From Miscanthus floridulus (Eukaryota; Streptophyta; Magnoliopsida; Poales; Poaceae): 64,000 nt of DNA. A model generated the notes under the pieces. The model ran no database searches, had not been told where the DNA came from, and worked only from the letters and a program-made list of their open reading frames with translations. This document shows positions 9,425 through 22,685 of the stretch, piece after piece (positions within the stretch are counted from its first letter, which is position 1; each line of letters opens with the position of its first letter). The translations under genes and the position numbers were made by a program. The stretch covers positions 117,992,000 to 118,055,999 of the forward strand of contig NC_089597.1 of assembly GCF_019320115.1 (NCBI RefSeq), in the 5' to 3' direction.

Positions 9425-11142
9425 TCATGTTTTATCATATTATACATGTCATCGTGCATGCATTTGCGATATCTTATTCCATGATCATGCATATAGGATC
9501 GACCGAGGACATAACGTTGCTGGAATTCAACGAAGAAGAGGAAGGGGATCAATAGGAGACTCCTCAAGTCATAGCTCTCGAAGAAGAGGAGCAAACTCTA
9601 GAAGAGCTCCCTGAGTGCCCCGATCACCGACCCACCTCTTTCCTCAAAGGCAAGCCTCGGAGCATTCTAAGTCTCCCATGTTTTATAAAAAAATACTTGA
9701 GTCCTTTATGTTTGATGCATTAGGTTATAAGAGTTGACTGAAAACACTTGATGCATGGAACTACCTTATCCTAATATATACACCTTTAACCCTGTGTAGG
9801 TCCATGATCGAATATATGCTTAGCCATGCTTAGACCGGTAGAAGTCGGGTGATTTCTTGTCACCTGTGAGATATAGGTGGATACCGAAGGACGATTGGCT
9901 ATATTTGCTATCATAGAAAAGAACCATGGGGTAATGTAAATGGTGGTCGGGCGGAGTCTATGTGTAGATTGACTCATGTGATTCTGTCTGTGCCGATTAA
10001 GGACCGTACCATTGTTGGCCCTTCTGACAAGATTGAACGCATGCCTATCACTTAGCTGGCCGGATAACTCGTTCCGACCATGAAGCCAAGTAGCTCAACT
10101 CAAGTCGGGCCTTATTATGTTAGAGTGCGCACTCTGGATGGTAGTAAGGATGTGCGGGGAGCCAGACGTGAGCCTAAGGGCAGGCCGGGCCTAAACGTCC
10201 TGGCAACTGGTTGTCTCTAATTGTGCAGTGTTGGGCGAACCCGCGAAATGTGAACTTGAGTTGTACCAAAGGTGACCTAAGGTGACCGTTGATCTGGTAG
10301 ACCTAGGTTTGTGTTAGGAATAAATTCCCAGCTGGTTGAAATTGATTCAAATCGCCGTCTCTCCCGGATAATGAGAAACTTGGCTAGCACCAACATCGTA
10401 GTAATTATATTATGGAATATGATGGTTCAAATAAACATGGATTTACTTCACCTGCTATGGTTACTATTGTATGTTATCAAATGATGTACCACATGTTTGG
10501 CACATGATAGTTGCTAATCTAGAGATGAATAACTATAATTAACTTGATGACCAAAGTATAATCATATAATTGAGTTAATCGCTTTTTATGTAAATTGTTG
10601 TCAAGCTACCTCCACTTATAAAGCCTTGCATAATCCTTGGACTCAATTTATTTCTAGTTTATGACGAGTAAGTCTAGCTGAGTACCTTCTCGTACTCAGG
10701 GTTTTATTCCCATTGTTGCAGATGGTACAGTCTATCACGGCTATTACAAGAACTGCTTCTATCCCACTGTGGATGAGGAGTGAGCCTTGGGTAGGTATCT
10801 TTATTAATCCTTCTATATGCTTTTGTGGATCATGATCATGAGTTGGCACTGTAGTTGAACTATGTTGATAAATGCTAGTTTCAAACTTAATTTGCTTCCG
10901 CTACTATCTATCGAACTTGGTTTGTAATAACTCTATTTCGTACTCTGATGAATGAATTGTATCTATGAACTTTATGTGACATGTGACATGTATGTTGAAT
11001 CATATATGATCTTTGTTGTATGTGGATCATTTATCGAGACCCATCATGGTACTCGACGGACTACCGGGTTTATATGGGCTCAAGTATGACAGTGCGACTG
11101 CTTGCGGGCTGCCATTGTACTTTGTGCTCTTATAAATTGGTC
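9425..11142. other. Noncoding block, possibly retrotransposon LTR or leader, interrupting CACTA sequence
   Basis: No ORF longer than about 70 codons has coding character. An acidic short frame (about 9425-9555) directly follows the gap. The right edge, where cttataaattggtcag meets TNP2 coding at about 11,140, falls inside the N-terminal domain of TNP2, as an insertion or deletion junction would. The overall look (cgagacccatcatggtactcgacggac then a TATAAA-like box) recalls LTR or leader DNA of grass Gypsy elements, but no second LTR, primer-binding site or polypurine tract was identified, so this is a guess. Confidence 0.35.
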
Positions 11143-12893
11143 AGTTCTATGATAGACTATACCCGATGGATCTACCATGGTGAATCTGATCGTGTGAGAG
11201 ACAAGGTCGTGAGACAACGCATCGAGGATTATGATACTGATGCCAGGGTAGGAGACATGTTAAATTACTATCATGAAGCACACTTCGATGAAGGACGTTG
11301 GGAGGAGGAGCCAGAGGCAACCGCAAAGGCATATTACTATATGTTGTCTACGGCACAGCAACCCCTTCACGGGTATACCAAGGTTTCTCAACTGGATGCC
11401 ATTGCACGCCTAATGGTTGTAAAGTCCCAATTTAGCTTGAGTCGAGAAGCCTTCGATGTTATGCTCACAGTTGTTGGTAGCCTACTCTCGGATGGTCACA
11501 TCCTGCCAAACAGCATGTATGAGGCACAAAAACTCCTTCATGCACTTAAGATGCCATATGAGCATATACATGCTTGTCCGAAGGGATGCATCTTATTTAG
11601 GAAAGAACATGCGGAAGCAAAGTACTGTGTGAAGTGTAAATGGTCTAGGTTCCTGGAGGTAGACTCTGGTGATGGTCAGAAGAGGTAGCTCGCCATCCCC
11701 GTGAAGATCCTACGGTACCTTCCATTCATACCGAGGATCCAACGGCTTTATATGACCGAGGAATCCGCGAAACAGATGACATGGCACAAATACGGACGTC
11801 AATACAATCCTGAAAAGCTGGTGCATCCATCCGATGGTGAAGCATGGACAAGGTTTGATATGATTTATCTTGAGAAAGCTCTAGAGGCTCATAATGTACG
11901 TGTTACATTGGCAACAGATGGGTTCAATCCTTATGGAATGGTAGCTGCCTCATACACTTATTGGCCCATGTTTGTTATCCCTCTCAATCTCCCTCCTGGC
12001 GTTCTCTTTCAACGACAGAACATATTCTTATCGTTGATAATTCCTGAACACCCAGGGAATAATATGAGTGTGTACATGGAGCCTCTGATTGATGATTTGG
12101 TCTGTGCTTGGGAGGAAGGGGTATGGACATACGACCGAGCTACAAAGACAAACTTCAAAATGCATGTTTGGTACTAGTACTCCCTGCATGACTTTCTGGC
12201 GTATAGGATATTCTACGGCTGGTGTGTTCACGGAAAGTTCTCATGCCCAGTATGCAAGGCATCTCTGATGTTCATTTGGTTGACCAAGGGGGGCAAGTAT
12301 TCTTCATTCGATAAACTTTGACAATTCCTCCCTCCTGACTATCCATTCAAATGAGACATCAAGAACTTTACAAAAGATGTAGTAGTTGAAGGCCCTGCAC
12401 CCTAGATGATGATTGGTGCCGCGGTTCGTGTTCAGTTAGACGCTCTCGAGGTCAATGACCAAGGAGATCATTTTCTAGGATATAGTGAGCAACATGCATG
12501 GACTCACAAGTCGTGCTTGTGGAACCTCCCCTATTTTGATGACCTTCTGCTTCCACATAACATTGATGTAATACACACTAAAAAGAATGTCGTCGAGGCA
12601 ATTTTTGGTACAATCATGGACATTCCTGATAAGACAAAGGATAATGTTAAGGCTAGAGTGGATCAAGCGAGGTTATGCAATAGACCAAAGCTAGACATGG
12701 CGCCTCCCGAAGGTGGGAAGTCATGGAGAAAGCCTAAGGTCAATTTCGTTCTGATGAGAGCCCAAAGGAGGGAAGAACTAGAATGGTTCTAAACATTAAT
12801 GTTTCCTGATGGGTATATAGCAAATCTGAAGAGGAGAGTGAACTTAGCTACTTTATGAATCAACGGGCTCAAGAGTCATGACTACCACATATG
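11143..12893 (+). pseudogene. TNP2-type CACTA transposase (Transposase_21), interrupted by stops
   Basis: The reading frame starts mid-domain at YTRWIYHGE, the end of the transposase-associated domain, so the N terminus is missing. It continues through ACPKGCILFRKEHAEAKYC, a HPSDGEAW block and an ATDGFNPYGM block at about 11,720-11,960, then CVHGKFSCPVCKA near 12,222-12,260, NIDVIHTKKNVVEAIFGT near 12,560 and FPDGYIANLKRRVN near 12,800. This order matches TNP2 of plant En/Spm elements, which cuts and joins transposon ends in the nucleus. In-frame stops at about 11,686, 12,175, 12,319, 12,352, 12,402, 12,790 and 12,856 break it. Several sit where a CAG or CGA codon would be expected. Non-functional as read. 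Confidence 0.85.
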
Positions 12894-14640
12894 GCTTGAG
12901 GAGGCAGGGGTGGAGGAGGAGACAGGGGGTACCTCTTCCTCTACTTCATCGCGTGTGTGGTTGCGAGGTCCCATGACCCTCTCGAGGCAACCGATACCTC
13001 TTGAGAGACGCCCGCTGATTCGACCCGAGCTTTGGGTAAGTATTTCTCGCACTACATTGCTCAATACATCGCATTGATTGGACATTCTTGAAATAATGAC
13101 TGGATACATCACATCTATATGCAGGATTTCTTTAGATGGAAAGAGGGATACGAGGCTAAGGCGGATGCTGTGGCTGACAAAGCCACCAAGAAACTCATTA
13201 AGGACATGCACTACGAGGCGCGCATTTAGGCCATGATCCAATACCACGTGGAAATTCTTAGAGTGAGGCTCCCTAAAAGTGCGGTAAGAACCATGAGGAT
13301 GACCCCGGAACAATACCTGAAGGTAAATATAGAACATTAATACTTATTTTTTCTAAGATTAATTACGCTTAATTTCATCTTTTTATATGTCATATACTTG
13401 ATGACGTAGGTGCCTCCGTGGTGGTGCGCCTACGATCTGTAGTGCTAGGCCCGGATGGTGGACATGTGGTGTGACCCCACGTGGGAGGAGAATCACAACG
13501 CTTGCCGGGAGCGGCGTTTGCTGATGCTGGGTGCACCACACCATCAAGGCAACCTCAACCTCTCAGAATACGCGGCTAGATGGGTACGCGGATTTATTTC
13601 TTTATTCTAACTCTCAATCCTGCATAATTTCTAATTATATTGCTTTTTTTGCAGTTGGCGACACATGATGGCGAGCCTTGCTCCTAGTTCATGGCATATG
13701 CTTTGGCCCACAAGGGCAACGAGACGGTCGACGTCATCTACAACCCAGAGGACCTACCCTCGGCGTAGAGCAACGAGTCCATCCACAGCCGCCTCGATGG
13801 ATACACATTGATGGCAAGGGCGGTCTATGGCCCAGAGTATGATCCAAGCGCCCATGACCTTGATGGAGAAGTGGTCATGAGGGCGGGAGGAGGCAAGAAG
13901 CATGGTTGGTTCTAGATTGGTGATGGCACAATCAATACGACCAGTACTCCCACTCTCTCCTAGATTCAAGCACGGAGCACTAGTTCTAGCCCGGCGATAC
14001 GCCCACGGCCAGACTCTACACGGTTCCAGATGAACGCACTCTAGGTTATTTCTGTTTTATTTATCGTTCATTGATTTTTACATCCTTTTGCATTACATTA
14101 TAACATTGGGATAAAATATTGTAGGCTCAGCTGGAATAAGAAACAAGGCGCCGGGAGGAGCTAGAGGCAAAGATGGAGGCAGAGCGGTAGAGGATGGAGG
14201 CAGAGCGGCTGTAGATGTTTGAATATATGAGGGTGTTTACGCTGTAATCGGTCAACCTCTGCCACCGATGCTAGTCCCTCCTCCTCAACCTGCTCCAAAT
14301 ACTGTTTCATGCACTATGAGTCACTTTACAACCTTATAATCACCGTTTCTAGTTTATGCAGAATCAATCTTACAAAGATGTCCAGACACTAGAAACTTAG
14401 TGACTAATGCTATATGTTTGTTACCAACTAGTACTTAAACAATCATACTAGAGCACAATGCAATTGGGAAGATATTGCTGATAGTTGTAAGGGTTAAGTT
14501 AGGCAACAGAGAGACCATACGTGTTGGTCAATCTTGTCTCACACATGTAATCTCTTCTTCTTTGTGCAGAATTAATCGGCGGCATCGAATGAGCCTCATG
14601 ACCTAGCGTGGTTGCAGTGGAACCCATGGCCTAAGTGACT
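12894..14640 (+). pseudogene. TNP1-like CACTA protein gene, right arm (multi-exon, many TAG stops)
   Basis: This gene directly follows TNP2 in the same direction, the usual CACTA order. Exons visible by splice sites: about 12,894-13,036; 13,124-13,321 (DFFRWKEGYEAKADAV); 13,410-13,583 (CRERRLLMLGAPHHQGN, ending at a GT donor); 13,655-14,043 (FMAYALAHKGNE, then GGGKKHGWF and IGDGT); 14,125-14,250 (coiled-coil, EELEAKMEAER); and a last exon at about 14,571-14,636 ending NPWPK plus stop. Members bind subterminal repeats. More than ten in-frame stops, nearly all TAG, are present, so the copy is dead. The exon plan is the same as in the left-arm gene. Confidence 0.72.
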
Positions 14641-14874
14641 ACTTGTGATTTTATTTGCATTTGCATTTATGGATTACCTGTGACTACTTGTGACTATTTG
14701 TGGTTGTGAATGAACCTACTAATGATTCTGAAGTTTATTTGCATTTATGTGTTGTCGATATATCTATATGAACTGCCTGTGATGCTTATTGTGAACTATG
14801 TGTGATGCCTGTAATGTTTATTTGAGTGGGGTACGTTATACGTGATCGAACAATAAAAACTGAAAATATATGGT

Positions 14875-15420
14875 CGCTTTGCCGAGTGTTACACTCATCA
14901 AAGAGGCCTTTTGCCGAGTGTCAGGATAAAAACACTCGACAAAGCGGGCACGTGGCAAATTTCTGTGCATTCTGGGACTAAAATGGCTTCTTTACCGAGT
15001 GTCTGTGCTGTGACACTCGGTAAAGATTCCAACATTTGTACGTTCTGGGTCAGTCTTTGCCGAGTGTCCGGTATTTGACACTCGGCAAAGAAGGCAGGTT
15101 TGTCGAGTGTCCGAGATTTGACACTCGGCAAACCAGCCAGGTTTGCCGAGTGTTCGGGAGTTGACACTCGGCAAAGGAGGCAGGTTTACTGAGTGTCAGG
15201 TCCGGAACGCTCGGCAAACGCGTCGTGACCGTCTCGGCGCCGTCACGTTACTTTTTTTCGCCGAGCATCGGTTTCAGCTCTCGGCAAAGTATTTGCCGAG
15301 TGCCCGATAGAAAACACTCGGCAAAGAGACGTTTGCTGGCACTATAGATGTTGTGTGCTGTTTGCCGAGTGTTACACTCGGCAAAGCCTTTGCCGAGTAT
15401 TTTTTTGTCTTTGCGAGTGC
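14875..15420. repeat. Right subterminal TTTGCCGAGTGT array
   Basis: A dozen or so tttgccgagtgt / acactcggcaaag boxes as convergent pairs. The right array mainly has T at the base after GAGTG where the left array mainly has C, as expected for the two different ends of one family or for two subfamilies. Short ORFs through this array are repeat artefacts. Confidence 0.9.
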
Positions 15421-15456
15421 CTGTGGCACACGACAATGGCACTGTTTCCGGTAGTG

Positions 15457-15688
15457 CGAAAATGTAGAGGGGGCATGAGCAACGATAAACTCGATTTCAA
15501 TTCAAAGACCGAAAAGCGTGGAGTTCCACACCATTCTTAGCGGTGCTAATTCTCGACATGCGAGACATAAATGTAATAGCGAAATGACCTATGCCTGTAT
15601 CGTATTCAAATTAACATGAACAGTGACTAAAGTGTCGACGGTGCTCGTGAATGAACGCGGTGGCCATCTAGGGATTCGCCCCGCGTTC

Positions 15689-15770
<82 letters not shown>

Positions 15771-16290
15771 TCAAATGTTCTATATGGGGGGGGGGGAATT
15801 CAAGCCAATGCATGGGCATGATTGAAGCAAACGGTATATAGAAAACTTAATGTTCTACGAAAAGAAAAAATCAAGCCAATGCACGATTGAAGCAAACGGT
15901 ATAGTAACGGTGTTAACCTGATCTAGAGATCTTTTGTAATCCTTAACGGCCACCAACCGCGGGAAGCAAACGTCCTCCTCCTCGATATCTCCGCGGCGGC
16001 CTCTGACTTTTTCCGCGTAATTGCGCGGTGGGGACTAGAACGAATGTCGGACAGAATACGATTGGACATCGACATCATAAACATGTGATTTAAGTATTCA
16101 GATACAAATACAATATCGAATGTTGGATATCCGAACTTGAATACGGACAAATCTCAACCTTCGATTCGGTTTTCGAAAAATATTCGTCCCGTTTTCATGT
16201 TTGGCGGGGAAGAATTCCACGAGACCGTGACGCAACCGCCTCTCGTCGCTGGGCCCCACACCGCTCGGTGCCGTGCCTCACGGAGTCACG
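15457..16290. other. Intergenic DNA with a (TA)n tract and a short duplication
   Basis: A TA run at 15,691-15,766 is followed by two copies (about 15,767-15,838 and 15,845-15,902) of a unit containing caagccaatgca and gattgaagcaaacggtata. No coding feature is seen. The last part merges into the polyubiquitin promoter. Confidence 0.6.
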
Positions 16291-16425
16291 GGACTCTTTC
16301 TCCCTCCTCCCCCGTGTATAAATTGGCTTCATCCCCTCCCTGCCTCATACATCCAAATCCCAGTCCCCAATCCCATCGTCGGAGAAATTCATCGAAGCGA
16401 ATCGAATCCTCCCGATCCTCTCAAG
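16291..16425 (+). promoter_or_regulatory. Polyubiquitin core promoter and 5' leader exon
   Basis: A TATA-like tgtataaattgg lies at about 16,315, followed by the C-rich leader typical of grass polyubiquitin genes (cccctccctgcctcatac, then ccaaatcccagtccccaatcc). The leader exon ends at CTCAAG|GTTCG (donor at 16,426). Confidence 0.65.
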
Positions 16426-16965
16426 GTTCGTGTTCGTCGTAGCGTTTGATTAGGTATGCTTTCCCTGTTCGTGTTCGTCGTAGTGTTTGATTAGGTCGTG
16501 TGAGGCGATGGCCTGCTCGCGTCCTTCGATCTGTAGTCGATTTGCGGGTCGTGCTGTAGATCTGCGGGCTGTGATGAAGGTATTTGGTGTGATCGTGCTC
16601 GCGTGATTCTGCGGGTTGGCTCGAGTAGATATGATGGTTGGACCGGTTGGTTCGTTTGCCGCTCTAGGGTTGGGCTGGGATGATGTTGCATGCGCCGTTG
16701 CGCGTGATCCCGCGGCATATATCATGTATTTTTTTTTTTTTTTTTTGGTAATGGTTCTCTTATTTTAAATGCTATATAGTTCTGGTACTTGTTAGAAAGA
16801 TCTGCTTCATAGTTTAGTTGCCTATCCCTCGAATTAGGATGCTGAGCAGCTGATCCTATAACTTTGTTTCATGTTTCAATTCTTTTCTGTTCAACAGTTG
16901 ATCAGTTTTTGTTAGATTCATAGTAACTTATGGTCGCTTACTCTTCTGGTCCTCAATGCTTGCAG
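16426..16965 (+). other. Leader intron of the polyubiquitin gene
   Basis: A 5'-UTR intron of about 540 bp runs from the GTTCG donor at 16,426 to a TGCAG acceptor at 16,961-16,965, directly before the first ATG. A leader intron immediately upstream of the start codon is characteristic of plant polyubiquitin genes. It contains a 20-nt poly(T) run near 16,727-16,746. Confidence 0.75.
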
Positions 16966-18378
<1,413 letters not shown>

Positions 18379-18473
18379 GTCCTGGACCATGAGCAGCTGT
18401 CCTTCCAGGGTTCACAAGTCTGGTGCCTTCTGTCCCTCCGATGGAGATTATCTTCATGTCGTGGTCGTGTCCT

Positions 18474-18572
18474 GATAAGCCATGGCTGAAAGTAGTGTAG
18501 GCTGATTTGTTGTGAGAGAAAAATACTGTTCGTTGGCTGAAAAAGTACAGCTTATAAGCTAAGCGAACAGGG
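18474..18572. mobile_element. Small MITE of the CCTGTTCG/CGAACAGG family (partial)
   Basis: Contains gctgatttgttgtgagagaa, aatactgttcgttggctg and the terminal gcttataagctaagcgaaca plus ggg. It relates to copies at 6328-6450 and 28,394-28,500. It sits in the 3' flank of the polyubiquitin gene and lacks a clean left terminus. Confidence 0.6.
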
Positions 18573-18847
18573 TGTATATGTGTGTTAGCTAATGTTTTTG
18601 AAGTGGAAGCTCTAATCTTCTATTGCGTTGCTACTACAATTCTGCTTGTGTTTTGATGGTTCTTGGTTTCTGTTAGTTGGTTCAGAGGAAGTTCTGCTTC
18701 AACAGATTAAGATGCAGTTGAACTTTGGGTCATTCTTCAATTGGTCATGCTGGTTGCTCTGGTTTTCTAGATTTCATTTGTGCTGGTTGAGTGGTAGAAA
18801 CAACCGGTGTGTTTTGTGCTGCTCGAGTGATCGTCAAAAACCACCGG

Positions 18848-20738
18848 TGTTCACATCTAAAAAGGTTTAGTTCTCCCGTTTAATTCAAAAAAAAAAAAGG
18901 TTCTGTGTACTTGCATTTAGTTGGGTGGTTGATGCTGCAAAGAGTATCTTTCAAGAGTAATAATCTTTGGTGACTACTCTGTTTCAACTGATCAATCCCT
19001 AGGAAAGGTACACCTTTACTTAGGGAAGAAATTCTTAGAACCTTGCACTTTGTTTCAACTGATAATAATAGTATACTTTATTAGATGAAAAATATTCAGA
19101 TATATTAGACACCGGATGTCATCCTTACAAACCTCTGTCATGGTCCTGCAGAAATGTTTGCCAGCTCCAGTGGCTTCCTGATCAATCTGTGGAGTGCCTG
19201 TTAATCGGCTGCAATTTTTGCTGAGCACTGTATATATGTAGTAGTACTATTGGGCCACCAATTCGATTTTGACACAGCACTATTGGTCCACCAATTCGAT
19301 TCTGACACAGCAATGCATAATTTGAAAACGTGTTGCTCCATTTTGCAAGGCTACAAATTTAGATCATGTTTAGCATTATGTGGGATACAATACATGGATA
19401 TCGAACAAACTTGTTATGTCAGAAAAAAAAGAGTTTATTTTGAAAACTAACATTTTTAAAGCCTTCTATGAATTTTAAACTTTCAGCATTTGGGATCAAG
19501 ATGAGTGCTCCAACAAGAGTGCACTATTTCTCCAAAATAATCTACTACAGAGTTCTTTTTTTAAAAAAAAAAAAACTTATACTTAACAGATAAATCAGAC
19601 CTCTTCTGCTCCATATCACCTTGACAAATCAAAGAAGCAGCACCAATGAAGCAAAGGGTATTATTATTGAGGTAAATATAAGATCTCGTTTACTGAAAAA
19701 GACGAGTGTTTACTTATGAAAAAGACCGAGTGTTTACCTAAACTACCATTTTGCTTTGATAGCAGCATACATGACTTTGCCCACATCCTATAGATATAAT
19801 GTTTATGCAATGGAAAATTGAAAATGCATTAGAATTAGAATATAGTTGTAGCAAAGGCTACGATTCTTCTTATATTTGTAACCAAACAATCTATTTCTGA
19901 CACCCATTGTTTATCTCCTCTTACTTTAGGAACCTTTTATGAAGACAATTTCGCAAACTGAAGTAATGAAGACAATTTCTTAAAGCTTTTGAGTTACAAT
20001 CCTCTATTACATATAGAAGGAAACATTTCCTTGTTTTGCTGAAAAAGACATATGACATATGATAGACTCTATAGATCTAGAACTGCTATGAAAAACTGGA
20101 GCCTTTATCCAATCTACTAATACAGGAATTATAGTAATTTTAGTGTACATTGTAATGCAGCTAGTCATATATAAGACCAAAAAAAAAAAACCTCTGGACA
20201 TGATACTTATGCAGGACATTCTCAAAATCGCATAGACTTGTCAATTATCTTTTTGGAGCATGTCTCATAGCTAACTTGTTTACGCCGACAGCAATATCAA
20301 CATTTCTTAACCGAAAAGCACCAAGAAAATGAACATGTTTTAACCGAAAAGCACCAAGAAAGCTGTACTCCACAGTCCACTCGTCTCTCTGCCTGCTCCT
20401 TGTCAAGAGACAGAGAGGGCTGTCTGAAACTCTCCCTAATGCCTTTCCTTGAGATAGAATAGTCTACATCTACTTCTGGAAGGACCAAACACACAAATTC
20501 AATCCATCAGAGAACTGTTTTTGTATCAAACAATGCGACATCTTGATCAACAGGACAAGGAAAATTAAGCATGGATCTACAATGCATTGGACAATTTAAT
20601 TAAGCAGAGAGACTAGACTAATAATCTAAGCTAACTCTTCAAAAAAAAAAAAAAGACAATGTGTGCATACAGAATTATATCCTCTCAAAATACATGTACA
20701 ACTAGCAGAGTAGTCCTTGCAAGAAAATACACAAGGAC
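18848..20738. repeat. Tandem duplication, copy 1 (~1.9 kb)
   Basis: The sequence from cacatctaaaaaggtttag to about 20,738 is repeated next door, with shared landmarks such as ttcaactgatcaatccctag, catggtcctgcagaaatgtt and ccaccaattcgattctgaca in the same order. No ORF is conserved between the copies, so the unit appears noncoding. It lies just downstream of the polyubiquitin locus. Confidence 0.85.
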
Positions 20739-22685
20739 CTCACATCTAAACAGGTTTAGATCCCCCGTTTGATTTCGGGTTCCATCTTCTCAGTTCTGTA
20801 TACTGCAAAAGAGTAACTTTCAAGAGTCGTAATCTTTGGTAACTACTCTGTTTCAACTGATCAATCCCTAGGAAAGGTACACCTTTACTTAGGTAAGAAA
20901 TTCTTAGAACCTTGCACTCTGTTTCAACTGATAAATAGTATACTTTAGATAAAAAATATTCAGATATGTTAGACACCGGAAGTCATCCTTAGAACCTCTG
21001 TCATGGTCCTGCAGAAATGTTTGCCAGCTCCAGTGGCTTCCTGATCAATCTCTCCTACACACGTTGTAATTTTTGCTGATTAGTACTTTAGTGGTACTAT
21101 TGGGCCACCAATTCGATTCTGACACAGCACTGCATAATTTGAAAATGTGTTGCTCCATTTTGCAAGGCTACAAATTTAGAGCATGTTTAGCATTCTGTGG
21201 GATACAGTACATGGATATGGAACAAACTCGATGTCAGAGGGGACAAAATAGTTTATTTTCAAAACTAACATTTATTAAAGCCTTCTATGAACTTTAAACT
21301 TTCAGCATTTGGGATCAAGATGGGTGCTTGAACAAGAGTGCACAATTTCTCCAAAATACTCTACTACGGAGGGTTTTTTTTTAAAAAAAAAAACTTATAC
21401 TTAACCGATAACGAATCAGACCTCATCTGGTCCATATATCACCTTGACAAATCAAAGAAGCAGCACCAATGAAGCAAAGGGTATCATTGAGGTAAATATA
21501 AGATCTCTTTACCTGAAAAATACAAGTGTACAGCTATGATCTTCCTATTACATTATAATATGTTAGCCCACCGTACACTAAACAACCATTTTGCTTTGAT
21601 AGCAGCATACATGACTTCTGCGCACATCCTATAGATATTATATTTATGCAATGAAAATTTGAAAATACAGCAGTATTAGAATTAGAATATAGTGGTAGCA
21701 AAGGCTACGATTTTTCTTATATTTATAACCAAACAATCTATTTCTGACATACATTGTTTATCTCTTCTTACTTTAGGAACCTTTTATGAAGACAATTTCG
21801 GCAAACTGAAGGAGTGAAGACAATTTCTTAAAGCTTTTGAGTTGCACGATCCTCTATTACATATAGAAGGAAACATTTCCTTGTTCTTTTGCTGAAAAAG
21901 ACATATGACATATCATAGACTCTGTAGTTTGAATAAGAGCTCATGAACTAAAATGAAAAGCTGGAGCCCTTATCCAATCTACTAATATAGGAATTATAGT
22001 TAAGAGTATTTTAGTGTAAATTATAATGCAGCTAGTCATATATAAGACCAAATAAAAAGAAAAAAAAACTCTGGACATGATCCTTATGCAGGACGTTATC
22101 AAGCTCGCATAGACTTTTCAAGTATCTTTTTGGAGCATGTCTCATGGTTAACTTTTTTACGCCGACAGCAAAATTACCATGTTTTAACCGAAAAAAGCAC
22201 CAAGACAGTTCGATGCGCTACTCCACCCGTCTCTCTGCCTGCTGCTTGTCAAGAGACTGAGGGGGCTGTTTGAAACTCTCCCTAATGCCTTTAGATTAAA
22301 CTGTGGCCGTACTGGGCACGGACCTTGTGTCATCGTTGTTAATAAGTGGTAGAGTACAAGTAGTTGCTGGATATTATTCCTTGGGATAGAATAATCTACG
22401 TCTACTTCTGGAAGGACCAAACACACAAATTCAATCCATCAGAGAACTGTTTTGTAATCATCAAACAATGCGACATCTCTGATCATCACGACAAGGAAAA
22501 GTAAGCATGGATCTACAGTGCATTGGACAATTTAATCAAGCTGAGAGACTAGACTAATAATCTAAGCTAACTCTTCAAAATAATAAAAAAAAGACAATGT
22601 GTGAATACAGAATTATATCATCTCAGAAATTCATGTACAACTAGCAGAGTAGTCCTTGCAAGAAATACACAAAGACCTCACTTTT
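20739..22685. repeat. Tandem duplication, copy 2 (~1.9 kb)
   Basis: Direct repeat of 18,848-20,738 beginning cacatctaaacaggtttaga. It differs by scattered substitutions and small indels, plus about 80 extra bases near 22,290-22,375 (ttagattaaactgtggccgt onward) that are absent from copy 1. The degree of divergence suggests an old event. Confidence 0.85.

Larger units (their letters stand above)
6507..15456. mobile_element. Composite CACTA region with TTTGCCGAGTG subterminal arrays
   Basis: The left terminus at 6507 starts CACTACTGGATTCAGG and the right terminus ending at 15456 has the reverse complement CACTACCGGAAACAGTG, so the two TIRs are related. Arrays of the TTTGCCGAGTG / CACTCGGCAAAG box flank both ends (about 6525-6965 and 14875-15420). 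The flanking triplets are gcg on the left and cga on the right, so no target duplication is preserved. Inside are a minus-strand TNP1-like gene near the left end, a plus-strand TNP2+TNP1 pair near the right end, a 100-N gap and a non-CACTA block. It may be one rearranged element or two elements joined head to head. Confidence 0.75.

Noticed and set aside
15623..15841. ORF with a long YIYIYI stretch, and similar frames at 43,685-44,180
   Set aside because: They are translations of TA microsatellites.
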